The position numbers and the translations under genes were made by a program. Below are positions 1-8,671 of a DNA stretch of 64,000 nucleotides, piece by piece (position 1 is the stretch's first letter; the number at the start of each line of letters is the position of its first letter). The DNA is from Actinoplanes nipponensis (GTDB lineage: Bacteria > Actinomycetota > Actinomycetes > Mycobacteriales > Micromonosporaceae). Below the pieces are notes generated by a model that saw only the letters and a list, made by a program, of their open reading frames with translations, did not search any database and had not been told where the DNA came from. The DNA lies in the NCBI RefSeq assembly GCF_016862275.1, contig NZ_BOMQ01000017.1, forward strand, positions 124,001 to 188,000, read 5' to 3'.

Positions 1-525
1 GCGCGCGACCGGCTCGCGGCGGCCGGATGGCGCGCGGACCGGGACGGCGACCTCACCCGCGACGGTCTGGCCGTCGGCCTGCAGATCGCGGACGCGGGCG
101 GCGGGGTCCGGGCAACCGTGGTGGCGTCGAAACTCACGTCGCCGTTGGCCGGCGTGCTCGCCGTGGCCGGGTTCCTGCTCGGGGCGGCGCTCGGTGGGTT
201 GCTGGTGCGGCTCGCCCACCGGCGGTTCCGCCGGCACGGGCCCGCGGTGAGCCTGGTCGCCGGTGCTCCGGCGGTGGTGGTCACCGCCCTCACCCTGGGC
301 TACGCCGCGATGGCCGTGCTGATGACAGCGCACGATCCGCGGCGGCCGGGCGTCCAGCTGGCCGAGTTCCTGCTGACCGTGTTCCCGTCGGTGAGCCTCG
401 CGGTGGGCGGCGCCGCGCTGCTCGCGCTGGCCCTCGTCGCGCTGCCGCCGCGCCCGGGACCGGCGGGACTTCGGCTCGGGCGGCCGGTCGGGCACACTGG
501 TGGCCATGGTGCAGCCAGGTCCTGA
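1..525 (+). CDS. Membrane protein of unknown function, 5' end outside window
   Basis: Frame 1 is open from the first base, so the gene starts upstream of the window and only its C-terminal 174 residues are seen. The visible part begins with a short soluble stretch, then shows hydrophobic segments at about residues 48-66, 80-105 and 120-145, with basic HRRFRR after the first (positive-inside). That is a multi-pass inner-membrane protein. No family motif is recognisable and no function is proposed. Its last bases overlap the small downstream reading frame. Confidence 0.6.
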   Translation, partial: ARDRLAAAGWRADRDGDLTRDGLAVGLQIADAGGGVRATVVASKLTSPLAGVLAVAGFLLGAALGGLLVRLAHRRFRRHGPAVSLVAGAPAVVVTALTLGYAAMAVLMTAHDPRRPGVQLAEFLLTVFPSVSLAVGGAALLALALVALPPRPGPAGLRLGRPVGHTGGHGAARS

Positions 526-700
526 CCCGGACAACTACCCGCCCATCGACCCGAGTGAGCCCGTCCCGGACGACCCGGGCGAGCTGTCCCCGGACACGCC
601 GGAGACGCTGCCGCCGGCGCCGGTCGAGCCGATGCCGGGTCCGGACGACCCGGGCAACGTGCCCAACGGCGACCCGGGGAACGTGCCCGAGCCCGCCTGA
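506..700 (+). CDS. Small acidic proline-rich protein
   Basis: Sixty-four residues from the ATG, or 66 from a GTG six bases upstream. The protein is made almost entirely of Pro, Asp, Glu and Gly, with repeated PDDPG and GDPGNVP phrases, no hydrophobic core and no Cys. It is probably disordered. It overlaps the 3' end of the preceding membrane-protein gene in another frame, which suggests translational coupling if it is real. The composition could also be an accident of GC-rich sequence, and no function can be given. Confidence 0.4.
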   Translation: MVQPGPDPDNYPPIDPSEPVPDDPGELSPDTPETLPPAPVEPMPGPDDPGNVPNGDPGNVPEPA

Positions 701-813
701 GCCCCGGGCCGCGCCGGTCGGTCGTGTTAATGGCCGCGCGGACCCGCCGCGGCTTTGGCCGGGCCGACCGGGCTCTGGTCGCGCCGACCCGCCGTGTCCG
801 GACCGGCCGGGGA

Positions 814-1092
814 TCAGCCGATCAGCGAGCGGATGATCACGATGGCCAGGAAGACGAGGATGAACGCCAGGTCCAGCGACACCCCGCCGAGCCGCAGCGG
901 CGGCACGACCCGGCGGACCGGCGCGAGGATCGGCTCGGTCACCGCGTACACCCCGGCGGTGAGCCGGGAGCGGACCGAGCCGTATGCCGAGGGCCCGGCC
1001 AGCGTCACCGTCCAGTCGAGCACCGCCCGCACGATCAGCAGCACCTGCACCAGCAGCAACACCAGGCTCACGAGCGCGAGCACAAGACCCAT
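814..1092 (-). CDS. YggT family membrane protein
   Basis: A 92-residue protein with two hydrophobic segments (about residues 1-22 and 72-90) flanking a loop containing the family signature TEPILAPVRRVVPP. This is the usual size and layout of YggT/Ycf19 proteins, which sit in the cytoplasmic membrane and in actinobacteria are often linked to division genes. Here no division genes are adjacent. The ATG at 1092 is chosen because GGAGG lies five bases upstream. A TTG at 1104 in the same frame is less likely. Family assignment is strong; the role is unknown. Confidence 0.8.
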   Translation of the reverse strand: MGLVLALVSLVLLLVQVLLIVRAVLDWTVTLAGPSAYGSVRSRLTAGVYAVTEPILAPVRRVVPPLRLGGVSLDLAFILVFLAIVIIRSLIG

Positions 1093-1169
1093 GGGGACCT
1101 CCAAGGCCGGACGGGGGCGCTCTCCACTATGCGGCCTTTTGTTGTGAATCCGCTGAGCGGTGGCCGGTG

Positions 1170-1898
1170 ATGCGCGTGACCGTGCTCGGCGGCTGCGGCG
1201 CGTGGCCCGAGGCGGGCTCGGCCTGCAGCGGCTACGTCGTCGAGCGGGACGGGTTCCGGCTGGTGCTGGACCTGGGCTACGCCACGATGCCCCGGCTGCC
1301 CGGCCCGGTCGACGCGGTCTTCATCAGCCACGGCCACCCCGACCACTGCGCCGACCTGAACCCGCTGCTGCGGGCCCGGGCGATGAGTCCGGAACCGCTG
1401 CCGCCGCTGCCGGTGTACGCCCCGCCGGGCGCCCTGGACGCGGTCCTGGCGCTGGACCGGCCGGGGATGCTGGACCACGCGTACGAGCTGCACGAGATCG
1501 CGGCGGGGGAGTCGTTCCGGGTCGGTCCGTTCGTGGCGTCGACCCGGCTGCTGCCGCACTGGGTGCCGAACGCGGGGATCAGGCTGGCCGCGGGCGGGCG
1601 GGTGCTCGCGTACACCGGGGACTGCGGGCCCAGCCCGGAGGTGGTGGCGCTGGCCCGGGACGCGGACCTGCTGATCGCCGACGCGACGCATCCGGGCGCC
1701 GTACCGGAGGAAGCCCGGGGTCTGCTCAGCGGCCCGCGGGATGCGGGCCGGCAGGCCCGCGCGGCCGGCGTACGCCACCTGCTGCTCACCCACCTGTGGC
1801 CGGGCGCCGACCACGCGGCCGCGGTGGCGGAGGCGGCGACCGAGTACGGCGGCCCGATCGGTGTCGCGACGCCCGGGCTGGTTGTCGCGGCTGGGTAG
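1170..1898 (+). CDS. Metallo-beta-lactamase fold hydrolase
   Basis: A 242-residue cytoplasmic protein with the metal motif HGHPDHCAD at residues 54-61, a further metal-ligand His in LPHWVP, the bridging Asp in YTGDCG (about residue 152) and a C-terminal His in LTHLWPG. This is the full set of MBL-fold ligands in the RNase Z/ElaC-like arrangement, but the length is short for a genuine RNase Z and no exosite is seen. It is probably a zinc-dependent phosphodiesterase or general hydrolase of unknown substrate. The GNAT gene follows after nine bases and is likely cotranscribed. Confidence 0.75.
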   Translation: MRVTVLGGCGAWPEAGSACSGYVVERDGFRLVLDLGYATMPRLPGPVDAVFISHGHPDHCADLNPLLRARAMSPEPLPPLPVYAPPGALDAVLALDRPGMLDHAYELHEIAAGESFRVGPFVASTRLLPHWVPNAGIRLAAGGRVLAYTGDCGPSPEVVALARDADLLIADATHPGAVPEEARGLLSGPRDAGRQARAAGVRHLLLTHLWPGADHAAAVAEAATEYGGPIGVATPGLVVAAG

Positions 1899-1907
1899 GC
1901 TGCCCGG

Positions 1908-2456
1908 ATGTACGCGATCGATCTTGGCGACGGCGCGCAGCTGCGGCCGCTGGAACCGTGGCAGGCGCCCGAATTCCTCGCTCACATGGACCGGGCTCGC
2001 GCGACAGTGGACCCGTGGATCCCGTGGGCCGGGATCAGCACCGACCTCGCGTCGGCCACGGCGACCCTGCAGCGGTACGCGGACAAGGCGGCGGCCGACG
2101 CCGGCCGCCTGTACGGCATCTGGCTCGACGGGACGCTGGTCGGCGGCGTGATGTTCGTGCGTTTCGACGCGGCGGCGGGCACCTGTGAGGCCGGCTGCTG
2201 GCTGGAGCCGGCCGGCTCCGGCCGCGGCCTGATCACCCGGTCGATGCGGCTCATCATCGACTGGGCGATCGAGGTCCGCGGCATCCACCGCGTCGAGTGG
2301 CGCTGCCGTCCGGACAACACGGCAAGCTCGAACGTCGCCCGCCGCCTGGGCATGCGCCGCGACGGCGTGCTGCGCGGCGAGTTCCTCTACCGCGGCGTCC
2401 GGCACGACACCGAGGTGTGGTCGCTCATCGCCCCGGACCGGCCGCCAGCGCGCTGA
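1908..2456 (+). CDS. GNAT family N-acetyltransferase, RimJ/RimL-like
   Basis: A 182-residue single-domain acetyltransferase. It has the RimJ/RimL-type ending: a segment around residues 128-150 with RPDNTASSNVARRLGM, typical of transferases acting on alpha-amino groups of proteins or on small amines, followed by GVLRGEFLYRG and a tail of the type HDTEVWSLI. The acetyl-CoA loop (PAGSGRGLIT) is at about residues 101-110. The substrate is not predictable. Its 3' end overlaps the convergent NmrA-family gene by about 30 bases. Confidence 0.78.
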   Translation: MYAIDLGDGAQLRPLEPWQAPEFLAHMDRARATVDPWIPWAGISTDLASATATLQRYADKAAADAGRLYGIWLDGTLVGGVMFVRFDAAAGTCEAGCWLEPAGSGRGLITRSMRLIIDWAIEVRGIHRVEWRCRPDNTASSNVARRLGMRRDGVLRGEFLYRGVRHDTEVWSLIAPDRPPAR

Positions 2457-3294
2457 GCAGGTAGTCCTCGATCGTGGTGGCGGGCCGGCCGAGCAGGCCG
2501 GCCAGCGCCGGACCGGCCGGGCCGAAGTCGCCGCGCCGGCTGGCGGCGAACAGCCCGACGAGCATGTCGGCGGCCGGTACTTCCAGCCCGGCGGCGAGCA
2601 GCCCCTGCCGGTACTCCTCGTCCGGGACGACCACCCGCCGGACCGGCCGCCCGGTGATCCGCGCGGCGATCTCGGCGACCCGGGTCATGTCGACCGCCTC
2701 CGGGCCGGTGAGCGGCGGGGTGGGTCCGTCGAACGGCTCGTCGACGAGGATGCGCGCGGCGGCCGCGGCGAGGTCGGCGTGGGTGGTCCAGGCGATGGCC
2801 CCGTCCTCGGGCACCCGCAGCTCGCCGGTGGCCAGGGCGGCCCTGAGCAGCAGCGGGACCGTGCTGGCGTAGAAGCCGTTGCGCAGCGACGTGTACGCCA
2901 CCCCGGAGCGGCGCAGGACCTCCTCGGTGGCGGCGTGGTCGGGCATCGGCGGGAACGGCGACGACGGGCCGGCGCCCATGTGGCTGGTGTAGACGATCCG
3001 CTTCGCGCCGGCTGCTGCGGCGGCGGCGATGGCGTTGCTGTGCAGGCGTACGGCATCCGCGCCCGTGCTGTTGGCCGAGACGATCAGCACGGTGGCGGCG
3101 CCGGCGAAGGCGTGCTCCAGGCCGGCGGGGTCGCCGAAGTCGCCGGGGCGTACCCGCACGCCCCGCTGCTGGAGGCCGGCGAGCTTGCCCGGCTCGCGCG
3201 CGCTGACGCCGATCTGCTCGGCCGGCAGGTGCCCGAGCAGCTCGGCGAGGACGGCGCCGCCGAGCTGGCCGCCCGCTCCGGTAACGATGATCAT
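2425..3294 (-). CDS. NmrA-family NAD(P)-binding oxidoreductase (QorB-like)
   Basis: A 289-residue Rossmann protein beginning with the dinucleotide motif TGAGGQLGG (residues 5-13). It has a D-F-G-D segment after the second strand and the stretch [12 protein letters not shown] typical of NmrA-like quinone reductases such as E. coli QorB. It lacks the catalytic YxxxK of classical SDRs, as expected for this subfamily. It is probably an NADPH-dependent quinone or azo reductase, or an NADP-sensing protein. It is transcribed divergently from a TetR regulator that is very likely its repressor. Tandem 12-bp repeats lie in the 81-bp gap between them. Confidence 0.82.
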   Translation of the reverse strand: MIIVTGAGGQLGGAVLAELLGHLPAEQIGVSAREPGKLAGLQQRGVRVRPGDFGDPAGLEHAFAGAATVLIVSANSTGADAVRLHSNAIAAAAAAGAKRIVYTSHMGAGPSSPFPPMPDHAATEEVLRRSGVAYTSLRNGFYASTVPLLLRAALATGELRVPEDGAIAWTTHADLAAAAARILVDEPFDGPTPPLTGPEAVDMTRVAEIAARITGRPVRRVVVPDEEYRQGLLAAGLEVPAADMLVGLFAASRRGDFGPAGPALAGLLGRPATTIEDYLLSALAAGPGR

Positions 3295-3327
3295 GTCTGG
3301 TCCTTTCCGTTGATATCAGTGAGACCG

Positions 3328-3351
3328 TACCACTGGAAATACCAATGGAAA
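3328..3351. promoter_or_regulatory. Tandem 12-bp repeats in the nmrA-like/tetR divergent promoter
   Basis: Two adjacent 12-bp units, TACCACTGGAAA and TACCAATGGAAA, differ at one base. Each contains a CCA-N-TGG dyad. They lie in the short divergent intergenic region, 25-48 bases from the GTG of the TetR gene, which is where a TetR repressor controlling both genes would bind. The region is unusually AT-rich for this genome. Regulatory function is inferred from position and symmetry. Confidence 0.5.
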
Positions 3352-3375
3352 CAGCTTTGCGCTATCATCGGTGCT

Positions 3376-4059
3376 GTGACTGACGGCACGCGTGAGCGGA
3401 TCATCGCGGCGGCTCTCGACCTGCTGACCCGGGGCGGCGAGGAAGCCGTCTCCACCCGCGCGGTGAGCGCCGCCGCCGGGGTGCAACCGCCGACCATCTA
3501 CCGGTTCTTCGGCGACAAGCAGGGACTGCTCGACGCCATCGCGGTGCACGGGCTCCGGGGATACCTCGCCACCAAGGCCACGGCGGCGCAGTCCGACGAC
3601 CCGGTGGCCGACCTGCGCCGCGGCTGGGACCTGCACGTGGAACTCGGCCTGGCGAACCCGGCCCTCTACACGCTCATGTACGGCCGCCCCCGCACCGACG
3701 GCGCCGTCTCGGCGGCCACCCGCGCGGCGGCCGACGTCCTCGCCGGGCACATCCGCCGCATCGCCGCGGCGGGGCGCCTGCGCGTCACCGAGTCGCTGGC
3801 CGTGGCGCTCGTGCACGCGGCCGGCTCCGGCACCACCCTGGCCCTGATCGCGACCCCGCGGGAGCAGCGCGAGCCCCACCTGTCGGCCACGGCCCGGGAG
3901 GCGGTGATCGCGGCGATCAGCACCGACCAGCCCGTGGGCCGGGAGCCGGGGCCGGTGACGGCGGCGGTGGCCCTGCGGGCGGCGCTGCCGGAGGTGGAGA
4001 GCCTCAGCGCGGGGGAGAAGGCACTGCTGGCGGAGTGGCTGGAGCGCATCACCGCCTGA
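3376..4059 (+). CDS. TetR/AcrR family transcriptional regulator
   Basis: A 227-residue regulator with an N-terminal TetR helix-turn-helix: [12 protein letters not shown] at residues 5-16, then [27 protein letters not shown] around residues 28-54. A C-terminal ligand domain of the TetR_C type follows. The GTG at 3376 gives the canonical short N-terminus. The gene is divergent from the NmrA-like oxidoreductase and probably represses it and itself. The inducer is unknown. Confidence 0.85.
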   Translation: MTDGTRERIIAAALDLLTRGGEEAVSTRAVSAAAGVQPPTIYRFFGDKQGLLDAIAVHGLRGYLATKATAAQSDDPVADLRRGWDLHVELGLANPALYTLMYGRPRTDGAVSAATRAAADVLAGHIRRIAAAGRLRVTESLAVALVHAAGSGTTLALIATPREQREPHLSATAREAVIAAISTDQPVGREPGPVTAAVALRAALPEVESLSAGEKALLAEWLERITA

Positions 4060-4079
4060 ACCCCGCACGCGGACCGTGC

Positions 4080-4796
4080 TCAGCCGCGCAGGGCGGGCCG
4101 GTCCGCCGCGACGCGTGCGGGGTCACCGTAAGAACCTCGTGAGACCGGCCTGGCCGGCCGCGCGGGACGCCGCCGGATGAGCCACTCGGCCACCACCACG
4201 TTGATCACCCAGCCCGCGTTCATCAGCACCGCCCGGGCGCCGACGCCGGGCTGGCCGGCGACCAGCACCCACGGCAGGTGGGTCAGGACCTGGGTGCCGG
4301 CGCCCTGCCCGATGGCGTACGCCCGGATCATCCAGGCGCGGTGCGAGACGATGTCCTTCCGGCGGATCGCCACGACGCTCCACCCGATCCCTGCCGCCAT
4401 GACTGCGCCGAAGGCCAGCCGGGACACGCCGAGGACGCCGAAGCGCGCGCCGTCGACGGCCGGCAGCGGGTAGTACAGCGTCATCCAGATGCCGGAGCCC
4501 GCCGCGGCGAGGCCGCACGGCACCAGCAGCCGGCCGGTGATCCGGTGCCAGCGGGGCCGCCGCCGGCGCAGGCCGCGATGGAACTGGAACGCCCCCAGCA
4601 CGCAGAACAGGGTGGCGCCGATGATGTGCGCCACGACGGGCAGCGGCACCGCGAGGAACCGGGCGTTGGCCGGCGTGACCTCGGCGCCGGTGGCCAGCTC
4701 GGTCAGCCGGGCGGACCCGGCGATCACGGGTACGGCACTGAGCGCCAGCAGGCCCGCGGTCGCCCGCCACTCGGCCCGGGAGGAGGTGTTCGTCAT
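4080..4796 (-). CDS. DUF2306-type multi-pass membrane protein
   Basis: About 238 residues from the ATG at 4796, with an in-frame alternative at 4832. Six or so hydrophobic helices are visible. His residues lie near membrane boundaries (VVAHIIGATLF, FQFHRGLRR, SHRAWMIRAYA), as in the DUF2306/YoaK-like families of predicted haem- or quinone-associated membrane proteins. The SHRxWMIR motif is the most recognisable part. No function is established for the family. The gene is read toward the TetR gene and is probably monocistronic. Confidence 0.65.
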   Translation of the reverse strand: MTNTSSRAEWRATAGLLALSAVPVIAGSARLTELATGAEVTPANARFLAVPLPVVAHIIGATLFCVLGAFQFHRGLRRRRPRWHRITGRLLVPCGLAAAGSGIWMTLYYPLPAVDGARFGVLGVSRLAFGAVMAAGIGWSVVAIRRKDIVSHRAWMIRAYAIGQGAGTQVLTHLPWVLVAGQPGVGARAVLMNAGWVINVVVAEWLIRRRPARPARPVSRGSYGDPARVAADRPALRG

Positions 4797-4869
4797 GGCA
4801 CCGATCGTGGCCTCCGGCGCGGGCCGGCTCATCCGTCCCCGGTCCGGTGACCCGGCCGTACTTTCGGCG

Positions 4870-5526
4870 TCAGCGCCGGCGCACCCGGTGCGTCTCGTAC
4901 GCCCAGATCGCGATCTCCACCCGGTTCCGGGCGCCGAGTTTGTTCATCAGGCTGGTGACGTGGGTCTTCACCGTGCTGAGGGTGATGTGCAGGCCGGCCG
5001 CGATCTCGGCGTTGGTGTGCCCGCGCGCCACCGCGGTCAGCACCTGTTCCTCGCGGTCGGTGAGCGGGTCGACCAGCTGCACCGCCGCCGCCGGGCCGCT
5101 GCTGGCGAAGGACTCCAGCAGCCGGGCGGTGATGCTGGGCGCGATCAGCGCCTCGCCGTCGGCCGCGGCGTGCACGGCCTGGGCCAGCATCGCCGTTCCC
5201 GCGTCCTTGAGCAGGAAGCCGCGGGCGCCGGCGCGCAGGGCGGCGTAGACGTACTCGTCCAGGTCGAAGGTCGTGATGACGACCACCGCGAGCGGGTCGG
5301 CGACGTCCGGGCCGGCCAGCGCGCGGGTGGCCGCGATGCCGTCGACGCCGGGCATCCGGATGTCGAAGAGGCACACGTCCGGGCGCAGGCGCCGGGCCAG
5401 CTCGACCGCCCGCCGGCCGTTGGCGGCCTCGGCGATCACCTCGATGCCCGGCTGGGAGTTGAGGATCATGGTGAGCCCGGTCCGGACGATCTCCTGGTCG
5501 TCGGCGACGAGCACCCGGACGCTCAC
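4870..5526 (-). CDS. NarL/FixJ-type response regulator
   Basis: A 218-residue regulator. The receiver domain occupies residues 1-120, with the acidic pair DD at 9-10, phospho-acceptor Asp55 in LFDIRMPGVDG and the conserved Lys in FLLKDAG. The C-terminal LuxR helix-turn-helix (about residues 150-212) starts LTDREEQVL and contains NAEIAAGLHITLSTVKTHV. The GTG start overlaps the stop of the kinase gene in a GTGA sequence, so kinase and regulator are translationally coupled and form one two-component system. Target genes are unknown. Confidence 0.92.
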   Translation of the reverse strand: MSVRVLVADDQEIVRTGLTMILNSQPGIEVIAEAANGRRAVELARRLRPDVCLFDIRMPGVDGIAATRALAGPDVADPLAVVVITTFDLDEYVYAALRAGARGFLLKDAGTAMLAQAVHAAADGEALIAPSITARLLESFASSGPAAAVQLVDPLTDREEQVLTAVARGHTNAEIAAGLHITLSTVKTHVTSLMNKLGARNRVEIAIWAYETHRVRRR

Positions 5527-6659
5527 GCCGGCGCGCCGCTACGGGGCAGCACGGCGGTCACGGTCCAGCCGCGGACCGGGTCGGGGCCGGCCTCGCACGT
5601 GCCGCCGAGCAGCCCGGCGCGCTCGGCCATGCCCAGCAGCCCGTACCCGGGAGCGCCGGCCGGCCGCCCGCCGCCCTCGCCGTCGTCGGTGACCCGCAGC
5701 CGCACCGCCGTGGGATCGGCGCTGACCCGCACCTCGATGCGGGTCGCGTGCCGGGCGTGCCGCCGGGCGTTGGTCACCGATTCCTGGGCCAGCCGGAAGA
5801 TCGCGGCGCCCACCGGGGCCGGGACGTCGCCGAGGTCGCCGCTGACGCCCACCTCGACCGGCGGTCCCGAGCGGGCCGGCTCGGCCAGCGTGGCCAGGTC
5901 GGCCAGCCGCGGCGCCGGGGCGGGCTCGGCCGGCCGGTCGTGCCGCAGCACCCGGACCATGCCGCGCATCTCGGCCAGCGCCCGGGACGCCTCGGCCTCG
6001 ATGACGCGCAGCGCGTCCGTGGCGGCGGCCGGGTCGGTCGGCGCCAGGGCCAGGCCGGCCTGGGCCCGGATCGCCATCGCCGACACGTGGTGCGCGACGG
6101 TGTCGTGCAGGTCCCGGGCCAGCCGTTCGCGTTCCAGCAGCTTGACCTGTGCCAGCTCGCGCTGCCGGGCCCGGGCGCGGTAGCGCAGGGCCAGGCCGAG
6201 GGCGGCCGTCGCGCACAGCACGGCGAACCCGGCCACCAGGTCGGCCGCGCGGAGCTGCCCCGACGCCGCGGTCAGCCCGACCTTGCCGAGTACCACGGCC
6301 GCGCCCAGCACGGCCTCGCGGCCGGAACCCCAGCGCACCAGGGCGTAGGGCAGGATCAGGAGAAAGGCGATCGTGTACGTCTCCAGCGCCGCCCCGGGCA
6401 GCAACACCGGCAGCACCCCGCTGACCCCGAAACCGATCGCGAGCATCAGCAGCGGCCGGGTCCGCCGCCACAGCAGCGTCGGCACCAGCGCGACGACCAC
6501 GGCCACCGAAACGACGCGCCAGGACAGCTCCGGGCGCAGCAGGCCCTCGAGCACGGCGAGCGGCACCAGGACGGCGACCAGCGCCCAGTCCCGCCACACC
6601 CGCGCGGGCGGGTGCGGGGAGCGGGGTTCGGCCCAGAGGGAACGCAGGAAGTCGGGCAC
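5523..6659 (-). CDS. Membrane sensor histidine kinase, HisKA_3 (DesK/NarL) type
   Basis: A 378-residue kinase. The N-terminal half has four to five hydrophobic helices (residues 25-160) with no large extracellular sensor. The dimerisation helix carries phospho-acceptor His185 in ARDLHDTVAHHV, and an HATPase domain ends with DDGEG and GYGLLGMAERAGLLGG. Kinases with this compact layout sense membrane state or small ligands through their helices. The gene directly precedes and overlaps the response-regulator gene. The stimulus cannot be read from the sequence. Confidence 0.9.
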   Translation of the reverse strand: MPDFLRSLWAEPRSPHPPARVWRDWALVAVLVPLAVLEGLLRPELSWRVVSVAVVVALVPTLLWRRTRPLLMLAIGFGVSGVLPVLLPGAALETYTIAFLLILPYALVRWGSGREAVLGAAVVLGKVGLTAASGQLRAADLVAGFAVLCATAALGLALRYRARARQRELAQVKLLERERLARDLHDTVAHHVSAMAIRAQAGLALAPTDPAAATDALRVIEAEASRALAEMRGMVRVLRHDRPAEPAPAPRLADLATLAEPARSGPPVEVGVSGDLGDVPAPVGAAIFRLAQESVTNARRHARHATRIEVRVSADPTAVRLRVTDDGEGGGRPAGAPGYGLLGMAERAGLLGGTCEAGPDPVRGWTVTAVLPRSGAPA

Positions 6660-6714
6660 CCGCTGATCGTACGGAAGGGGTACGGCCGCCAGATCGTCCC
6701 AAAGTACGAGCCGG

Positions 6715-7746
6715 TCAGGGCACGATGACCTGGATGCCCGCCGGGCCGGGCCGGTCCATCGCGGCCAGCGCCGCCGGGGCGCCGGCCAGCGCGAGCTCCC
6801 CGGTGATCAGCTCGGCGGGGCGCAGCGCGCCGGTCCCCACCAGCGGCAGCAGCTGCCGGTACGCGTGCGCGGCCATCCCGTGGCTGCCGAGGATCTCCAG
6901 CTCGTGGGCGACGACCAACTCCATCGGCACGGTGGGCCGGCCGGTCGCCGCCGGCAGCAGGCCCACCTGGACGTGCCGGCCGCGCCGGCGCAGCCCCTCG
7001 ACCGAGGCGGTGAGCGTGGCCTGGCTGCCCAGCGCGTCGAGGGAGAGGTGCGCGCCGCCGCCGGTGAGCTCGCGGATCGCGGGCGCGGGCGGCGTCGCGG
7101 CGTCGACGGTGGCCTCGGCGCCGAAGCGGCGGGCCAGGGCGAGGGCCTCGGCCGAGACGTCCACCGCGACCACCCGCGCGCCGGCCGCGACGGCGATCAT
7201 CACCGCGGACAGGCCGACGCCGCCGCACCCGTGCACCGCGACCCACTCGCCGGGGCGGGCCCGGCCCTGCGCCACCACCGCCCGGAACGCCGTGGCGAAC
7301 CGGCACCCCAGCGTGGCCGCCGCGGCGTAGCCCACCCGGTCGTCCAGCCGCACCAGGTTGGTCTGCGCGTGCGGCACGACCACGAGATCGGCGAACGAGC
7401 CCCAGTAGGTGAAGCCGGGCTGCTCCTGGCGATGGCAGACCTGCTGGTCCCCGGCGAGGCAGGCCGGGCAGCTCCCGCACGCGCACACGAACGGCGCGGT
7501 GACCCGGTCGCCCACCCGCCAGTCCCGTACGCCGGCGCCGACGGCGGCGATCTCCCCGGCGAACTCGTGCCCGGGCACGTGCGGCAGCCGGATGTCGGTG
7601 TCGTGTCCCCGCCAGCCGTGCCAGTCGCTGCGGCACAGCCCGGTGGCCCGCACCGCGACCACGACACCGCCGTCCGGTGGGGCCGGGTCGGGCACGTCGC
7701 GAAGCTCCGGCAGCTCACCGAATCGGTCGTAGATCACCGCACGCAT
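6715..7746 (-). CDS. Zinc-dependent alcohol dehydrogenase (MDR superfamily)
   Basis: A 343-residue medium-chain dehydrogenase. Catalytic zinc ligands are Cys38 in GLCRSDWHGW, the His-Glu pair in PGHEFAGE (about 61-62) and a distal Cys. The structural zinc loop is CACGSCPACLAGDQQVC (about residues 89-105). The cofactor-binding fold contains HGCGGVGLSAV, with an Asp at the end of the second strand (VVAVD) suggesting NAD preference. It oxidises or reduces an alcohol or aldehyde of unknown identity in the cytoplasm. It lies just downstream of the terpenoid-cyclase-fold gene on the same strand. Confidence 0.85.
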   Translation of the reverse strand: MRAVIYDRFGELPELRDVPDPAPPDGGVVVAVRATGLCRSDWHGWRGHDTDIRLPHVPGHEFAGEIAAVGAGVRDWRVGDRVTAPFVCACGSCPACLAGDQQVCHRQEQPGFTYWGSFADLVVVPHAQTNLVRLDDRVGYAAAATLGCRFATAFRAVVAQGRARPGEWVAVHGCGGVGLSAVMIAVAAGARVVAVDVSAEALALARRFGAEATVDAATPPAPAIRELTGGGAHLSLDALGSQATLTASVEGLRRRGRHVQVGLLPAATGRPTVPMELVVAHELEILGSHGMAAHAYRQLLPLVGTGALRPAELITGELALAGAPAALAAMDRPGPAGIQVIVP

Positions 7747-7750
7747 GCGC

Positions 7751-8617
7751 TCATCGTCGCAGCCGGCCGTACGAGTCCAGCGTCCGGAGCGCCTCCAGGG
7801 TCACCATGCCGCGCCAGGCCAGCCGGGCGGCCGCGCTGGGCGGCTCCCAGGTCAGCGGCCAGCCGCCGTCCGGTTGCTGGTCGGCCAGCAGGTGGTCGAG
7901 GTGCCCGTCGAGCTGCGCGTCGGTGAACAGCGGGCGCCAGCGGGAGTCGGCCGCCGGGGCGAAGTGCAGCGGGGTCAGGCCGTACCCCTCGGCGTGCGGG
8001 TCGAGGTGGAACATCTTTGCGGTCCGCAGCCGTTCGGCCACGGCGGCGGCGTGCCGGTCCGCCCGTTCCCGGTCGGGCACGTGGGCCAGGAAGGCGAGCA
8101 CCTCCAGGACGGCGTGCACGTCCTCGGGCGGCGGGCCGTCCTCCAGCGCCCGCCAGCAGTAGCCGGTGGCCGCGTCGCGCCACGGGTGCGCGACGTCCAG
8201 CTGGTACAACAGGGCGGCGAGGCCGGCGGTCGGGTTCAGCCCGGGCACGTAGGTCCAGTCCGTCATGTGCTCGGCCCGTGGGTACGCCTCGATGACGGGC
8301 GTGGTCAGCGGGACCGCCCCGTCGACCGCCACGGCCCCCAGGAAGTCGGCCGCCCGGCGCACCATCCGCGGGTCGCTCGCGCCGGCCGCGACCAGGTGCC
8401 GCAGGGCGATCTCGACGTCCAGCGGCAGGCTGGCCGGGCAGCACTTGTCCGGCTCGAGCCCGTGGCCGAAGCCGCCGTCCTCGTTCTGGTAGCCGCGCAG
8501 CGCGTCGACCACGCCGCCGGCCGGGGCGCCGTGGAAGAGCGTGTCGAACAGGCGCTGCTCCAGCAGCCGGGCCTCGGCCCGCAGGAACCGCTCGGCGGCG
8601 GCGAAGACGTCGTCCAT
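7751..8617 (-). CDS. Terpenoid cyclase/prenyltransferase-fold (alpha-alpha barrel) protein
   Basis: A 288-residue protein with repeat phrases of the squalene-cyclase/prenyltransferase superfamily: YQNEDGGFGHGLEPD near residue 43 and QQPDGGWPLTW near residue 250, both QW-like. Only about half the length of a true cyclase is present and the catalytic DXDD motif is missing, so it is unlikely to cyclise squalene. Proteins of this kind are usually annotated as hypothetical. It starts at an ATG and ends four bases before the dehydrogenase start, suggesting cotranscription. Confidence 0.65.
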   Translation of the reverse strand: MDDVFAAAERFLRAEARLLEQRLFDTLFHGAPAGGVVDALRGYQNEDGGFGHGLEPDKCCPASLPLDVEIALRHLVAAGASDPRMVRRAADFLGAVAVDGAVPLTTPVIEAYPRAEHMTDWTYVPGLNPTAGLAALLYQLDVAHPWRDAATGYCWRALEDGPPPEDVHAVLEVLAFLAHVPDRERADRHAAAVAERLRTAKMFHLDPHAEGYGLTPLHFAPAADSRWRPLFTDAQLDGHLDHLLADQQPDGGWPLTWEPPSAAARLAWRGMVTLEALRTLDSYGRLRR

Positions 8618-8671
8618 GGCCCGATCGTAGGAACCCGGCCGCGCCGCGTCTTGTACGAATCGGACGCCGCT

